The notes beneath the pieces are model-generated. The model was given only the letters and a program-made list of their open reading frames with translations. It was not told the DNA's origin and made no database searches. DNA of 64,000 nt, taken from positions 2,716,001-2,780,000 of the forward strand of contig NZ_CP075715.1 of assembly GCF_024584805.1 (NCBI RefSeq), given 5' to 3'. The stretch is from Streptomyces sp. FIT100 (GTDB lineage: Bacteria; Actinomycetota; Actinomycetes; Streptomycetales; Streptomycetaceae). Each line of letters begins with the position of its first letter. The stretch's first letter is position 1. Both the position numbers and the translations under genes were made by a program. Positions 9,752-17,223 of this stretch are shown here, in pieces.

Positions 9752-9778
9752 GCCGCCCCGCAACGCTCGTCCGGGCAT

Positions 9779-10612
9779 CTACAGCACGTGCTGGGCGTAG
9801 CGCGCCGCCGTCTCCGACAGCACCTCCACGCCGTCACGCGCCCACAGCGCGTCGTTGAAGAGCTCCACCTCGATGGGGCCGGTGTAGCCCGCCGCGTCGA
9901 CCCGTTCGCGCCAGGCGCGCAGGTCGACGGCCCCGTCGCCCAGCTGCCCGCGGCCGTTGAGCACGCCGGCCGGCAGCGGGGTGGTCCAGTCGGCCAATTG
10001 GAACGAGTGGATCCGCCCGCCCTCCCCCGCGCGTACGACCGCCGCCGGAGCCTGGTCGTCCCACCAGATGTGGTAGGTGTCCACGACGACGCCAACCTGC
10101 TCCGCGGGGAAGCGCTCGGCGATGTCGAGGGCCTGGGTGAGCGTGGAGACGGCGCAGCGGTCCGCCGCGTACATCGGGTGCAGCGGTTCGATCGCGAGGC
10201 GCACCCCCCGCTCGCCCGCGTACGGGGCGAGTTCACCCAGCGCGTCCGCGATGCGTTCGCGTGCGGCGGGCAGGTCCTTGCTGCCCGCCGGCAAGCCGCC
10301 CGAGACGAGGACGAGGGTGTCGGTGCCCAGCGTCACCGCCTCGTCGACGGCCGCGCGATTGTCTGCCAGGGCCTGCGCCCGCTCCACTCTGTCGATGGCG
10401 GTGAAGAAGCCGCCACGGCACAGAGTGGTGACCGCGAGCCCCGCGTCCCGTACGAGCTTGGCCGCGGCCTCGGCCCCGTACTCACGCACGGGTTCGCGCC
10501 AGAGCCCCACTCCGGGGACGCCGAGCGCCACGCAGGCTTGCGTGAGCTCGGGCAGGGTGAGCTGCTTGACGGTCATCTGGTTGATGCTGAAGCGGGCGAG
10601 GTCGTGCGTCAC
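9779..10612 (-). CDS. sugar phosphate isomerase/epimerase (TIM barrel)
   Basis: A 277-residue AP-endonuclease-2-like TIM-barrel protein (xylose-isomerase-like family) with LAIEPLHPMYA (metal-ligand Glu), VVDTYHIWWDD and HSFQLADW segments typical of metal-dependent sugar isomerases/epimerases. The GTG start at 10612 overlaps the stop of the DUF993 gene by 4 bp, so translation is coupled. It is the last gene of a three-gene operon under the divergent LacI-type regulator. Substrate unknown. Confidence 0.85.
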   Translation of the reverse strand: MTHDLARFSINQMTVKQLTLPELTQACVALGVPGVGLWREPVREYGAEAAAKLVRDAGLAVTTLCRGGFFTAIDRVERAQALADNRAAVDEAVTLGTDTLVLVSGGLPAGSKDLPAARERIADALGELAPYAGERGVRLAIEPLHPMYAADRCAVSTLTQALDIAERFPAEQVGVVVDTYHIWWDDQAPAAVVRAGEGGRIHSFQLADWTTPLPAGVLNGRGQLGDGAVDLRAWRERVDAAGYTGPIEVELFNDALWARDGVEVLSETAARYAQHVL

Positions 10613-11769
10613 TGGGCCACTCCGTACACCGTGAGCAGGGACTTCATCCTGGCCTCCGCCAGTGCCGGGTCCGGGAACAGCCCGAGACCGTCGGCGAGTT
10701 CGTAGGCGCGCGCGAGATGCGGCAGCGACCGCGCGGACTGCAGGCCGCCGACCATCGTGAAGTGCGACTGGTGGCCGGCCAGCCACGCGAGGAACACCAC
10801 TCCCGTCTTGTAGAAGCGGGTGGGCGCCTCGAACAGATGGCGGGAGAGCGCGACCGTCGGATCGAGGGTCGCGCGGAACCCGTTGGTGTCACCCGTGTCC
10901 AGGACGCGCACCGCTTCGGCCGCCAGCGGCCCCAGGGGGTCGAAGATGCCCAGCAGCGCGTGGCTGAAGCCCTGGTCGTCACCCGCGATGAGCTCGGGGT
11001 AGTTGAAGTCGTCGCCCGTGTAGCAGCGCACGCCTTCGGGGAGCCGGCGGCGCAGGTCGATCTCGCGCTGGGCGTCCAGCAGCGAGACCTTGATGCCGTC
11101 GACCTTGTCGGGGTGTTCGGTGATGACCTTGAGGAAGGTCTCGGTGGCCGCGTCGAGGTCCGTGCTGCCCCAGTAGCCCTCCAGCGCCGGGTCGAACATC
11201 GGTCCGAGCCAGTGGAGGATGACGGGCTCGCTCGCCTGCCGCAGCAGCCGGCCGTACACCTCGAAGTAGTCCTCAGGGCCGCGTGCCGCCCCGACGAGCG
11301 CCCTGGAGGCCATGAGGATCGCCTGCGCCCCGCAGTCCTCCACGTGCGCGAGCTGCTCCTCATACGCCGCTCCCACGGCTTCGAGGTCCGCCCCGGGCTG
11401 CGTGAGCTGGTCGGTGCCGGCACCGCAGGCGATGCGGCCGCCGACAGCCCTCGCCTCCCCGGCCGAGCGGCGGATCAGCTCCGCGGCGCCCGCCCAGTCC
11501 AGGCCCATGCCGCGCTGCGCCGTGTCCATGGCCTCGGCCACCCCGAGCCCGTGCGCCCACAGATGACGCCGGAAGGCGAGCGTCGCCTCCCAGTCGACGG
11601 CGGCAAGGCCGTCAGGGGTGGTGTCGGCGTACGGGTCGGCGACGACGTGCGCGGCCGAGAAGACCGTGCGGGAGACGAGTGGGGAACCGCCTGCCGGGTG
11701 GGCAGTCCCTTCGACCCGCGGTTCGTACGTGCGGAGCGTCCCGCCGACGCCTGGCAGCCGGATCGTCAC
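10609..11769 (-). CDS. DUF993 family protein (aldolase/DHDPS-like TIM barrel)
   Basis: A 386-residue protein matching the DUF993 family, related to dihydrodipicolinate synthase/KDG-aldolase folds. Features: RIACGAGTDQL, VILHWLGPMFDPALEGYWG, a conserved KVS lysine in VDGIKVSLLD as the candidate Schiff-base residue, and CYTGDDFNYPELI. I infer a class-I-aldolase-like step in sugar or sugar-acid catabolism. The GTG start at 11769 overlaps the upstream oxidoreductase stop by 4 bp (GTGA). It lies between an oxidoreductase and an isomerase, consistent with oxidise, cleave and isomerise steps, but the pathway is not described to my knowledge. Confidence 0.8.
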   Translation of the reverse strand: MTIRLPGVGGTLRTYEPRVEGTAHPAGGSPLVSRTVFSAAHVVADPYADTTPDGLAAVDWEATLAFRRHLWAHGLGVAEAMDTAQRGMGLDWAGAAELIRRSAGEARAVGGRIACGAGTDQLTQPGADLEAVGAAYEEQLAHVEDCGAQAILMASRALVGAARGPEDYFEVYGRLLRQASEPVILHWLGPMFDPALEGYWGSTDLDAATETFLKVITEHPDKVDGIKVSLLDAQREIDLRRRLPEGVRCYTGDDFNYPELIAGDDQGFSHALLGIFDPLGPLAAEAVRVLDTGDTNGFRATLDPTVALSRHLFEAPTRFYKTGVVFLAWLAGHQSHFTMVGGLQSARSLPHLARAYELADGLGLFPDPALAEARMKSLLTVYGVAQ

Positions 11770-12917
11770 AGCGTCAGCTCCGGCACGTCGAAGCGGCGTC
11801 CCTCGGCCGACGATTTCAGTCCGAGTTCGGCAAGCTGCACCCCGCGCGCGCCCGCGAGCAGGTCCCAGTGGTACGGCTCCCCGAGGGCGACATGGCGCAG
11901 GAAGAGCTCCCACTGCGCCTTGAATCCGTTGTCGAACTCCATGTTGTCCGGCACCTCCTGCCACTGGTCGCGGAAGGACTCGGTGGCGGGCAGGTCCGGG
12001 TTCCATACGGGCTTCGGCGTGGCGCTGCGGTGCTGTACGCGGCAGCGGCGCAGTCCGGCGACGGCCGAGCCGTGCGTGCCGTCGACCTGGAACTCGACCA
12101 GTTCGTCGCGGTTCACACGGACCGCCCAGGAGGAGTTGATCTGGGCGACGGCGCCGCCCTCCAGCTGGAAGACGGCGTACGCGGCGTCGTCCGCGGTGGC
12201 CGCGTACGGCTTGCCGCGCTCGTCCCAGCGCTGCGGGACGTGGGTGACGACCTGCGCCTGAACGCTCGTCACCCGGCCGAACAGCTCGTGGAGCACGTAC
12301 TCCCAGTGCGGGAACATGTCGACGACGATGCCGCCGCCGTCCTCGGAGCGGTAGTTCCAGGAGGGCCGCTGGGCGTCCTGCCAGTCGCCCTCGAAGACCC
12401 AGTAGCCGAACTCCCCCCGGACGGAGAGGATCTCCCCGAAGAAGCCGCCGTCGATGAGGCGCTTCAGCTTCAGCAGCCCGGGCAGGAAGATCTTGTCCTG
12501 GACGACACCGTGCCGCACACCGGCGGCCTGGGCGAGCCGGGCGAGTTCGAGGGCGCCGTCGAGGTCGGTCGCGGTGGGCTTCTCGGTGTAGATGTGCTTG
12601 CCCGCGGCGATCGCCTTCTTGATCGCCTCGACGCGGGCCGACGTGACCTGGGCGTCGAAGTAGAGGTCGACCGTGTCGTCGGCGAGCACGGCGTCGAGGT
12701 CCGTGGACCACTCCGTCAGGCCGTGCCGCTCGGCGAGTTCACGCAGGGCGTGCTCACGGCGGCCGATGAGGACCGGCTCCGGCCAGAGGACCTCGCCGTC
12801 GCCGAGGTCGAGACCGCCCTGCTCGCGGAGCGCGAGGATGGAGCGCACCAGGTGCTGCCGGTACCCCATCCGTCCGGTGACGCCGTTCATGGCGATCCGC
12901 ACTGTCCTGCGTGTCAC
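11766..12917 (-). CDS. Gfo/Idh/MocA family NAD(P)-dependent oxidoreductase
   Basis: A 383-residue sugar/inositol dehydrogenase-family protein: Rossmann start RIAMNGVTGRMG, the signature YTEKPTATD (EKP lysine) near residue 108, and a C-terminal sheet domain with DMFPHWEYVL. The N-terminal GVTGRMG is unlike the usual GxGxxG of the family and closer to dihydrodipicolinate reductase. GTG start at 12917 follows GGAGGCAG. It is the first gene of the operon and faces the LacI gene across a 191-bp gap holding the candidate operator. Confidence 0.88.
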   Translation of the reverse strand: MTRRTVRIAMNGVTGRMGYRQHLVRSILALREQGGLDLGDGEVLWPEPVLIGRREHALRELAERHGLTEWSTDLDAVLADDTVDLYFDAQVTSARVEAIKKAIAAGKHIYTEKPTATDLDGALELARLAQAAGVRHGVVQDKIFLPGLLKLKRLIDGGFFGEILSVRGEFGYWVFEGDWQDAQRPSWNYRSEDGGGIVVDMFPHWEYVLHELFGRVTSVQAQVVTHVPQRWDERGKPYAATADDAAYAVFQLEGGAVAQINSSWAVRVNRDELVEFQVDGTHGSAVAGLRRCRVQHRSATPKPVWNPDLPATESFRDQWQEVPDNMEFDNGFKAQWELFLRHVALGEPYHWDLLAGARGVQLAELGLKSSAEGRRFDVPELTL

Positions 12918-13027
12918 GAAACTGCCTCCATGTTCCCCGGTTCCCCAGTCCCCGCGATTCCCCAGCGCTCTCGCGTCGTCACGTTCCCGCACCTCACGTC
13001 CTCGGTCGGCTGCGAAACGGTGACAGC

Positions 13028-13035
13028 AAGCGCTT
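13028..13035. promoter_or_regulatory. LacI-family operator candidate
   Basis: The palindrome AAGCGCTT (within GCAAGCGCTTTC) carries the central CG typical of LacI/GalR-family sites and lies between the divergent oxidoreductase operon and the LacI regulator gene. Regulation of both directions, including autoregulation, is inferred. Confidence 0.55.
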
Positions 13036-13108
13036 TCTATGCGCTATGACGCTAGCCTGCGCACAGTGGCCCTGCAAGAGCTCGGCCCGATCTCCCCGGA
13101 GGAAAGCG

Positions 13109-14167
13109 ATGACAGTCACGCTGGCGGATGTGGCGGCCCGCGCCCGGGTGTCTCCTGCGACCGTCTCCCGGGTGCTCAACGGCAACTACCCGGTCGCCGC
13201 GACGACTCGGGAGCGCGTGCTGCGCGCCGTCGACGAGCTCGACTACGTACTCAACGGGCCGGCCAGTTCACTCGCCGCCGCCACCTCCGACCTGGTCGGC
13301 ATCCTCGTCAACGACATCGCCGACCCGTTCTTCGGGATCATGGCCGGGGCGGCGCAGACCGCCATCGGAGAAGGCGCCTCCGGGCGGGCAGGCGGCGAGA
13401 AGCTGGCGGTCGTCTGCAACACGGGCGGCTCGCCGGAGCGCGAACTGACCTACCTCACCCTCCTCCAGCGGCAGCGTGCCGCGGCGGTCGTCCTGACCGG
13501 AGGGGCCCTGGAGGACCCGGACCACATCGCAGCGATGTCGGCCAAGCTGGCGAGGCTCGCGAATGCGGGGACGACGGTGGTGCTGTGCGGCCGGCCGCCC
13601 GTGCCGGGCGATTCCGTCACGGCCACGCTGACCTTCGACAACCGGGGCGGGGGACGGCGGCTCACCGAGCATCTGCTCGCGCTCGGGCACCGCAGGATCG
13701 GGTACGTCGCCGGCCCGGCCGAGCGCACGACGACGCGCCACCGCCTGGAAGGCCACCGTGCGGCACTGGCCGCGGCGGGGATCGACGAGGACCAGGAACG
13801 GCTCACCGTGCACGGTTCGTACGACCGGCGCTCGGGCTACGACGCGACGCGCGAGCTGCTGCGCCGCGCCCCGGGGCTGACCGCGATCGCGGCAGCCAAC
13901 GACACGGTGGCGCTCGGCGCCTGCGCGGCACTGCGCGACCAGGGCCTGCGTATCCCCGAGGACGTGTCGGTGGCCGGCTTCGACGATCTGCCGTTCTCGG
14001 TGGACGCGGTTCCCGCGCTCACGACGGTACGGCTGCCGCTGCACGAGGCGGGCACGCGCGCGGGGCGGCTCGCGATGGGCAAGGAGACGCCACCGCCGGG
14101 GGGTATCGCGACGATCGGCGCGGAGCTGATGGCCCGGGCGTCGACGGCACCGCCGAAGCGGGGGTGA
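13109..14167 (+). CDS. LacI-family transcriptional regulator
   Basis: A 352-residue LacI/GalR protein: HTH and hinge at residues 1-60 (TLADVAARARVSPATVSRVL), then a periplasmic-binding-protein-like effector domain (VGILVNDIADPFFG, IGYVAGPAERTTT, DVSVAGFDDLPFS). ATG at 13109 follows GGAGGAAAG. Divergent to the oxidoreductase/DUF993/isomerase operon and therefore its likely local repressor, with a sugar or sugar-acid effector. Confidence 0.9.
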   Translation: MTVTLADVAARARVSPATVSRVLNGNYPVAATTRERVLRAVDELDYVLNGPASSLAAATSDLVGILVNDIADPFFGIMAGAAQTAIGEGASGRAGGEKLAVVCNTGGSPERELTYLTLLQRQRAAAVVLTGGALEDPDHIAAMSAKLARLANAGTTVVLCGRPPVPGDSVTATLTFDNRGGGRRLTEHLLALGHRRIGYVAGPAERTTTRHRLEGHRAALAAAGIDEDQERLTVHGSYDRRSGYDATRELLRRAPGLTAIAAANDTVALGACAALRDQGLRIPEDVSVAGFDDLPFSVDAVPALTTVRLPLHEAGTRAGRLAMGKETPPPGGIATIGAELMARASTAPPKRG

Positions 14168-14327
14168 GTCCGGGCTGGGCCTGACCGGATGGACCGGGCC
14201 GGGTAGGCCGGGCCGCCCCGGGCCGGGGCCGGGCCGGACCTGACCGGATGGGCGTCGGCGGCCTGATCAGGGGCGTGGGCGAAAGTTGTCCACAGGGCTT
14301 GCCGGACGTCGGCGCACGAACCTAGCC

Positions 14328-14340
14328 TTGACTCAGTCAA
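14328..14340. promoter_or_regulatory. palindromic MarR-type operator/promoter
   Basis: TTGACT-C-AGTCAA is a perfect inverted repeat 20 bp upstream of the MarR-GNAT gene. It contains a TTGACT -35-like hexamer, so a regulator bound here would block the promoter. Autoregulation by the adjacent MarR domain is inferred. Confidence 0.55.
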
Positions 14341-14360
14341 AGGAAAGGTCGGTGTGGATC

Positions 14361-15305
14361 ATGGCCGTTCACGAGATCCGCGCTTTCAACCGCTTTTACA
14401 CGAACCTCATCGGCGCGCTCGACTACAGCAAGCATCTGTACACGCCGTACACGCTGACGGAGTCCCGCGTGCTGTACGAGCTCGCGCATGCCCCGCGCAC
14501 GGATGCGGCCGACCTCCGGATGGAGCTCTCGCTGGACGCGGGATACCTGAGCCGACTGCTCGGCAAGTTCGAGCGCGACGGGCTGGTCGAGCGGGCGCCG
14601 TCGGAGGCGGACTCGCGACGGCAGCGCATCACGCTCACGCAGCGCGGGCGGGAGGCGACCGCACTGCTGGACGAGCGGTCGCGGGAAGCCGTCGGCAAGC
14701 TGCTGTCGGCCGTGCCGACGGACGACCGCCCCCGTCTTGCGGACGCGATGCGCACGGTGCGGGACATACTGGGCGAGGCCCGCCCCGACCAGGACAGGCA
14801 TCATGAGGGACCCGTGCTGCGGGAGCCCGCCCCCGGCGACCTGGGCTGGATAGTCCAGCGCCACGGCGCGCTCTACGCCGCGGAGTTCGGGTGGAACACC
14901 GACTTCGAGGGTCTTGTCGCCCGCATCGTCGCGGACTTCGCCCAGGACCACGACCCGCATCTGGAGCGGGTGTGGATGGCCGAGCTGGACGGCCGGCCGG
15001 TCGGCTCGGTGATGTGCGTGCGGGACGAGGCGCCGGCCACCGCCCGGCTGCGGCTGCTGCTGGTCGAGACCGATGCGCGCGGGCACGGTCTCGGGGACCG
15101 GCTGGTGCGGACCGTCGTGGACTTCGCCCGCGAGGTCGGCTACCGGGAGCTGGTGCTGTGGACCAACGACGTGCTCACCGCCGCCCGCACGATCTACCAG
15201 CGCGCCGGGTTCACCCTCGTCGCGGAGAAGCCCCACCGCTCGTACGGTGCCGACCTGGTCGGCCAGGACTGGCGGCTCCCGCTCCAGGAAGGTCCGGCCC
15301 GGTGA
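14361..15305 (+). CDS. MarR regulator - GNAT acetyltransferase fusion
   Basis: A 314-residue two-domain protein. Residues about 1-145 are a MarR-type winged helix (LTESRVLYELAHAP, LDAGYLSRLLGKFERDGLVER, DSRRQRITLTQRG). Residues about 155-310 are a GNAT fold with acetyl-CoA motif VETDARGHGLGDRLV and the AARTIYQRAGFTLV element. Such fusions are known in bacteria but their substrates are usually unknown. ATG at 14361 is chosen over an in-frame GTG at 14352, which would leave only 3 bases from AGGAAAGG. Stop overlaps the next gene by 4 bp, so the two proteins are translationally coupled. Confidence 0.88.
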   Translation: MAVHEIRAFNRFYTNLIGALDYSKHLYTPYTLTESRVLYELAHAPRTDAADLRMELSLDAGYLSRLLGKFERDGLVERAPSEADSRRQRITLTQRGREATALLDERSREAVGKLLSAVPTDDRPRLADAMRTVRDILGEARPDQDRHHEGPVLREPAPGDLGWIVQRHGALYAAEFGWNTDFEGLVARIVADFAQDHDPHLERVWMAELDGRPVGSVMCVRDEAPATARLRLLLVETDARGHGLGDRLVRTVVDFAREVGYRELVLWTNDVLTAARTIYQRAGFTLVAEKPHRSYGADLVGQDWRLPLQEGPAR

Positions 15306-16090
15306 AGCTCGCGTTCTCAACGCTGGGTGTGCCCAGGATGCCCATGCCGGAGGTGGCCGCCCTCGCCGCATCGGCCGGCTATCGGGGAGTGGAGCTGCGG
15401 GCGCACCCCGAGGAGCCGGTCCACCCTGGAATCGGCCGGCGCGAACGGGCTGCGGTGAAGGCGGAGTTCACGGGATCCGGCGTGGAGATCCTCACGGTCG
15501 CGGGGTATGCGCGGGTGGCGGCAGCGGGCGCCGACGAGGCCGTCCGCGAGGAGTTCGCCGAACTGCTCACGCTGGCGCACGACTTGGGCGCTCCCTACGT
15601 GCGGGTCTTCCCCGGTGGCGGCGACCAGGATCCGGCGGGGGCCGACGCCACGGCCGCCCGCCGGCTGGCCGCGGCCGCGGAGACGGCGGCGGAGCTGGGC
15701 GTGCGGATCCTGCTGGAGACCCATGACTCGCACCGCACGGGCGCGGCGGTGTCCCGAGTCCTGGGGCCGGTCGGCCATCGCCATGCGGGCGCGCTGTGGG
15801 ACGTGATGCACCCCTGGCTGGACGGCGAGCCGCCGGCCGCCACACATGCCGCGCTCGCCCCGTTCCTCGGCTACGTCCAGGTCAAGGACGTCGCCTCGCC
15901 GGAGGACCTCACACCTCTGCCCCTCGGTGCCGGTGCTCTGCCCCTCGCCGAGTGCCTGTCGCTCACGGCCGACGAAGGCTGGGTGTGCTGGGAGTACGAG
16001 AAGCGCTGGTATCCGGAAGCGGCGGAGCTGCCGGGGCTGCTGGCAGCGGGGAGGGAGCATCTGGAGTCGCTTTGCGCGCCAGTGAGGTGA
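15302..16090 (+). CDS. sugar phosphate isomerase/epimerase family protein
   Basis: A 262-residue AP-endonuclease-2-like TIM barrel: MKLAFSTLGVP start, YRGVELRAHPEE, RILLETHDSHRTG, GALWDVMHPWL and VQVKD segments supply the typical metal-binding Glu/His/Asp set. GTG start at 15302 overlaps the MarR-GNAT stop. It is distinct in sequence from the isomerase at 9779. Its 3' end overlaps the convergent EamA gene by 128 bp. Confidence 0.85.
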   Translation: MKLAFSTLGVPRMPMPEVAALAASAGYRGVELRAHPEEPVHPGIGRRERAAVKAEFTGSGVEILTVAGYARVAAAGADEAVREEFAELLTLAHDLGAPYVRVFPGGGDQDPAGADATAARRLAAAAETAAELGVRILLETHDSHRTGAAVSRVLGPVGHRHAGALWDVMHPWLDGEPPAATHAALAPFLGYVQVKDVASPEDLTPLPLGAGALPLAECLSLTADEGWVCWEYEKRWYPEAAELPGLLAAGREHLESLCAPVR

Positions 16091-16922
16091 GGGCGACTCC
16101 GCCGACGAGCAGGGCCGCCGTGCACCAGCGCAGCGGGCTGACGGGCTCGCCGAGGAAAAGGGCCGCGGAGGACATGCCGAAGACCGGGACGAGGAGGGAG
16201 AAGGGGGCCACGGAGGAGGCCGGGTGGTTGCGCAGCAGCCAGCCCCAGGCGCCGAAGCCGAAGACGGTGGTGACCCACGCGACGTAGACGATGACGCCGG
16301 CGCCCGCCCAGTCGAGTCCGCGCAGTGCGGCGAGGTCCTGCTCCGGGCCTTCGATCAGCAGGGAGAGGACGACCAGGGGGAGGACGGGAACGGTCGAGAC
16401 CCAGACCATGAAGTTGAGGGCGTCGGGTGGTGATGCCTTGCGGGTCAGGACGTTGGAGACGCCCCAGCAGGCGGCCGCGGCGATCACGAGCGCGAAGCCG
16501 ATCATCGGGCCCGAGCCGCCTTCGTCGATCGCGGCGACCCCGATTCCCGCCAGGGCGATGAGCATGCCGAGCAACCGCACTCGGCCGGGCCGCTCCCCCA
16601 GGGCCAGGAAGGCGAAGGCGGCGGTGAACACCGCCTGGATCTGCAGGATCAGCGAGGACAGTCCGGCCGGGGCGCCCTCGTTCATCCCGGTGAAGAGCAG
16701 GCTGAACTTGGCGACGCCCAGGACGAGTCCGACGGCGATGATCCACTTCCAGGCCACCTTGGGGCGGCCGACGAAGAACACCGCCGGAAGGGCTGCGACC
16801 AGGAAGCGCAGGGCCGAGAAGAGGAGAGGGGGGAAGTGATCGAGCCCGATCTCGATGACGACGAAGTTCACGCCCCACACAGCGGCGACGAGGGCGGCGA
16901 GAGCGATGTGAGCGGGGCGCAT
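15963..16922 (-). CDS. EamA/DMT-family transporter
   Basis: A 319-residue inner-membrane protein with about ten predicted TM helices in two EamA repeats (MRPAHIALAALVAAVWGVNF to about 135, and about 145-280). Probably exports amino acids or metabolites; the family does not predict the substrate. ATG at 16922. The C-terminal 40 residues are Ala/Pro/Ser-rich and non-membrane, and are encoded opposite the end of the isomerase gene, so the true stop may reflect readthrough into antisense sequence. Confidence 0.85.
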   Translation of the reverse strand: MRPAHIALAALVAAVWGVNFVVIEIGLDHFPPLLFSALRFLVAALPAVFFVGRPKVAWKWIIAVGLVLGVAKFSLLFTGMNEGAPAGLSSLILQIQAVFTAAFAFLALGERPGRVRLLGMLIALAGIGVAAIDEGGSGPMIGFALVIAAAACWGVSNVLTRKASPPDALNFMVWVSTVPVLPLVVLSLLIEGPEQDLAALRGLDWAGAGVIVYVAWVTTVFGFGAWGWLLRNHPASSVAPFSLLVPVFGMSSAALFLGEPVSPLRWCTAALLVGGVALTSLARKATPDAPSPLPAAPAAPPLPDTSASRTPSTPSLRRP

Positions 16923-17053
16923 GACCACAGGTTCGCGGGTGGCCCCTCGTAGCACCAGTGCGGATTTCTACACGGTGACCGGAAGCAACGCTTAAGCGGC
17001 ACGGTGGCAGCGCACATCACCCCGGCCGCCCCGGCTCCTTCGGCCGCCCGGAG

Positions 17054-17115
17054 TTGATCCTCCGCCCGAAGGTGATCCTCGGCCGAGGTGATCCTCCGCC
17101 CGAAGGTGATCCTCC
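17054..17115 (+). repeat. 16-18-bp tandem repeat upstream of the GH3 gene
   Basis: Units of GTGATCCTCCGCCCGAAG occur at 17054-17071 (first base T), 17072-17087 (16-bp variant) and 17088-17105, with a partial unit to 17115. They lie in the 301-bp divergent gap between the EamA gene and the GH3 gene. Nothing else is recognisable in that gap. Confidence 0.75.
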
Positions 17116-17223
17116 AGCAGCACGGATGCCGTTCGCACTCCTCGGCGACCACATCCCTTGACTGGCAGTTACTTTCCAGATATCCGTGGCACCTTGGAAG
17201 TTTCCTTCATGGGAGGAGCACCA

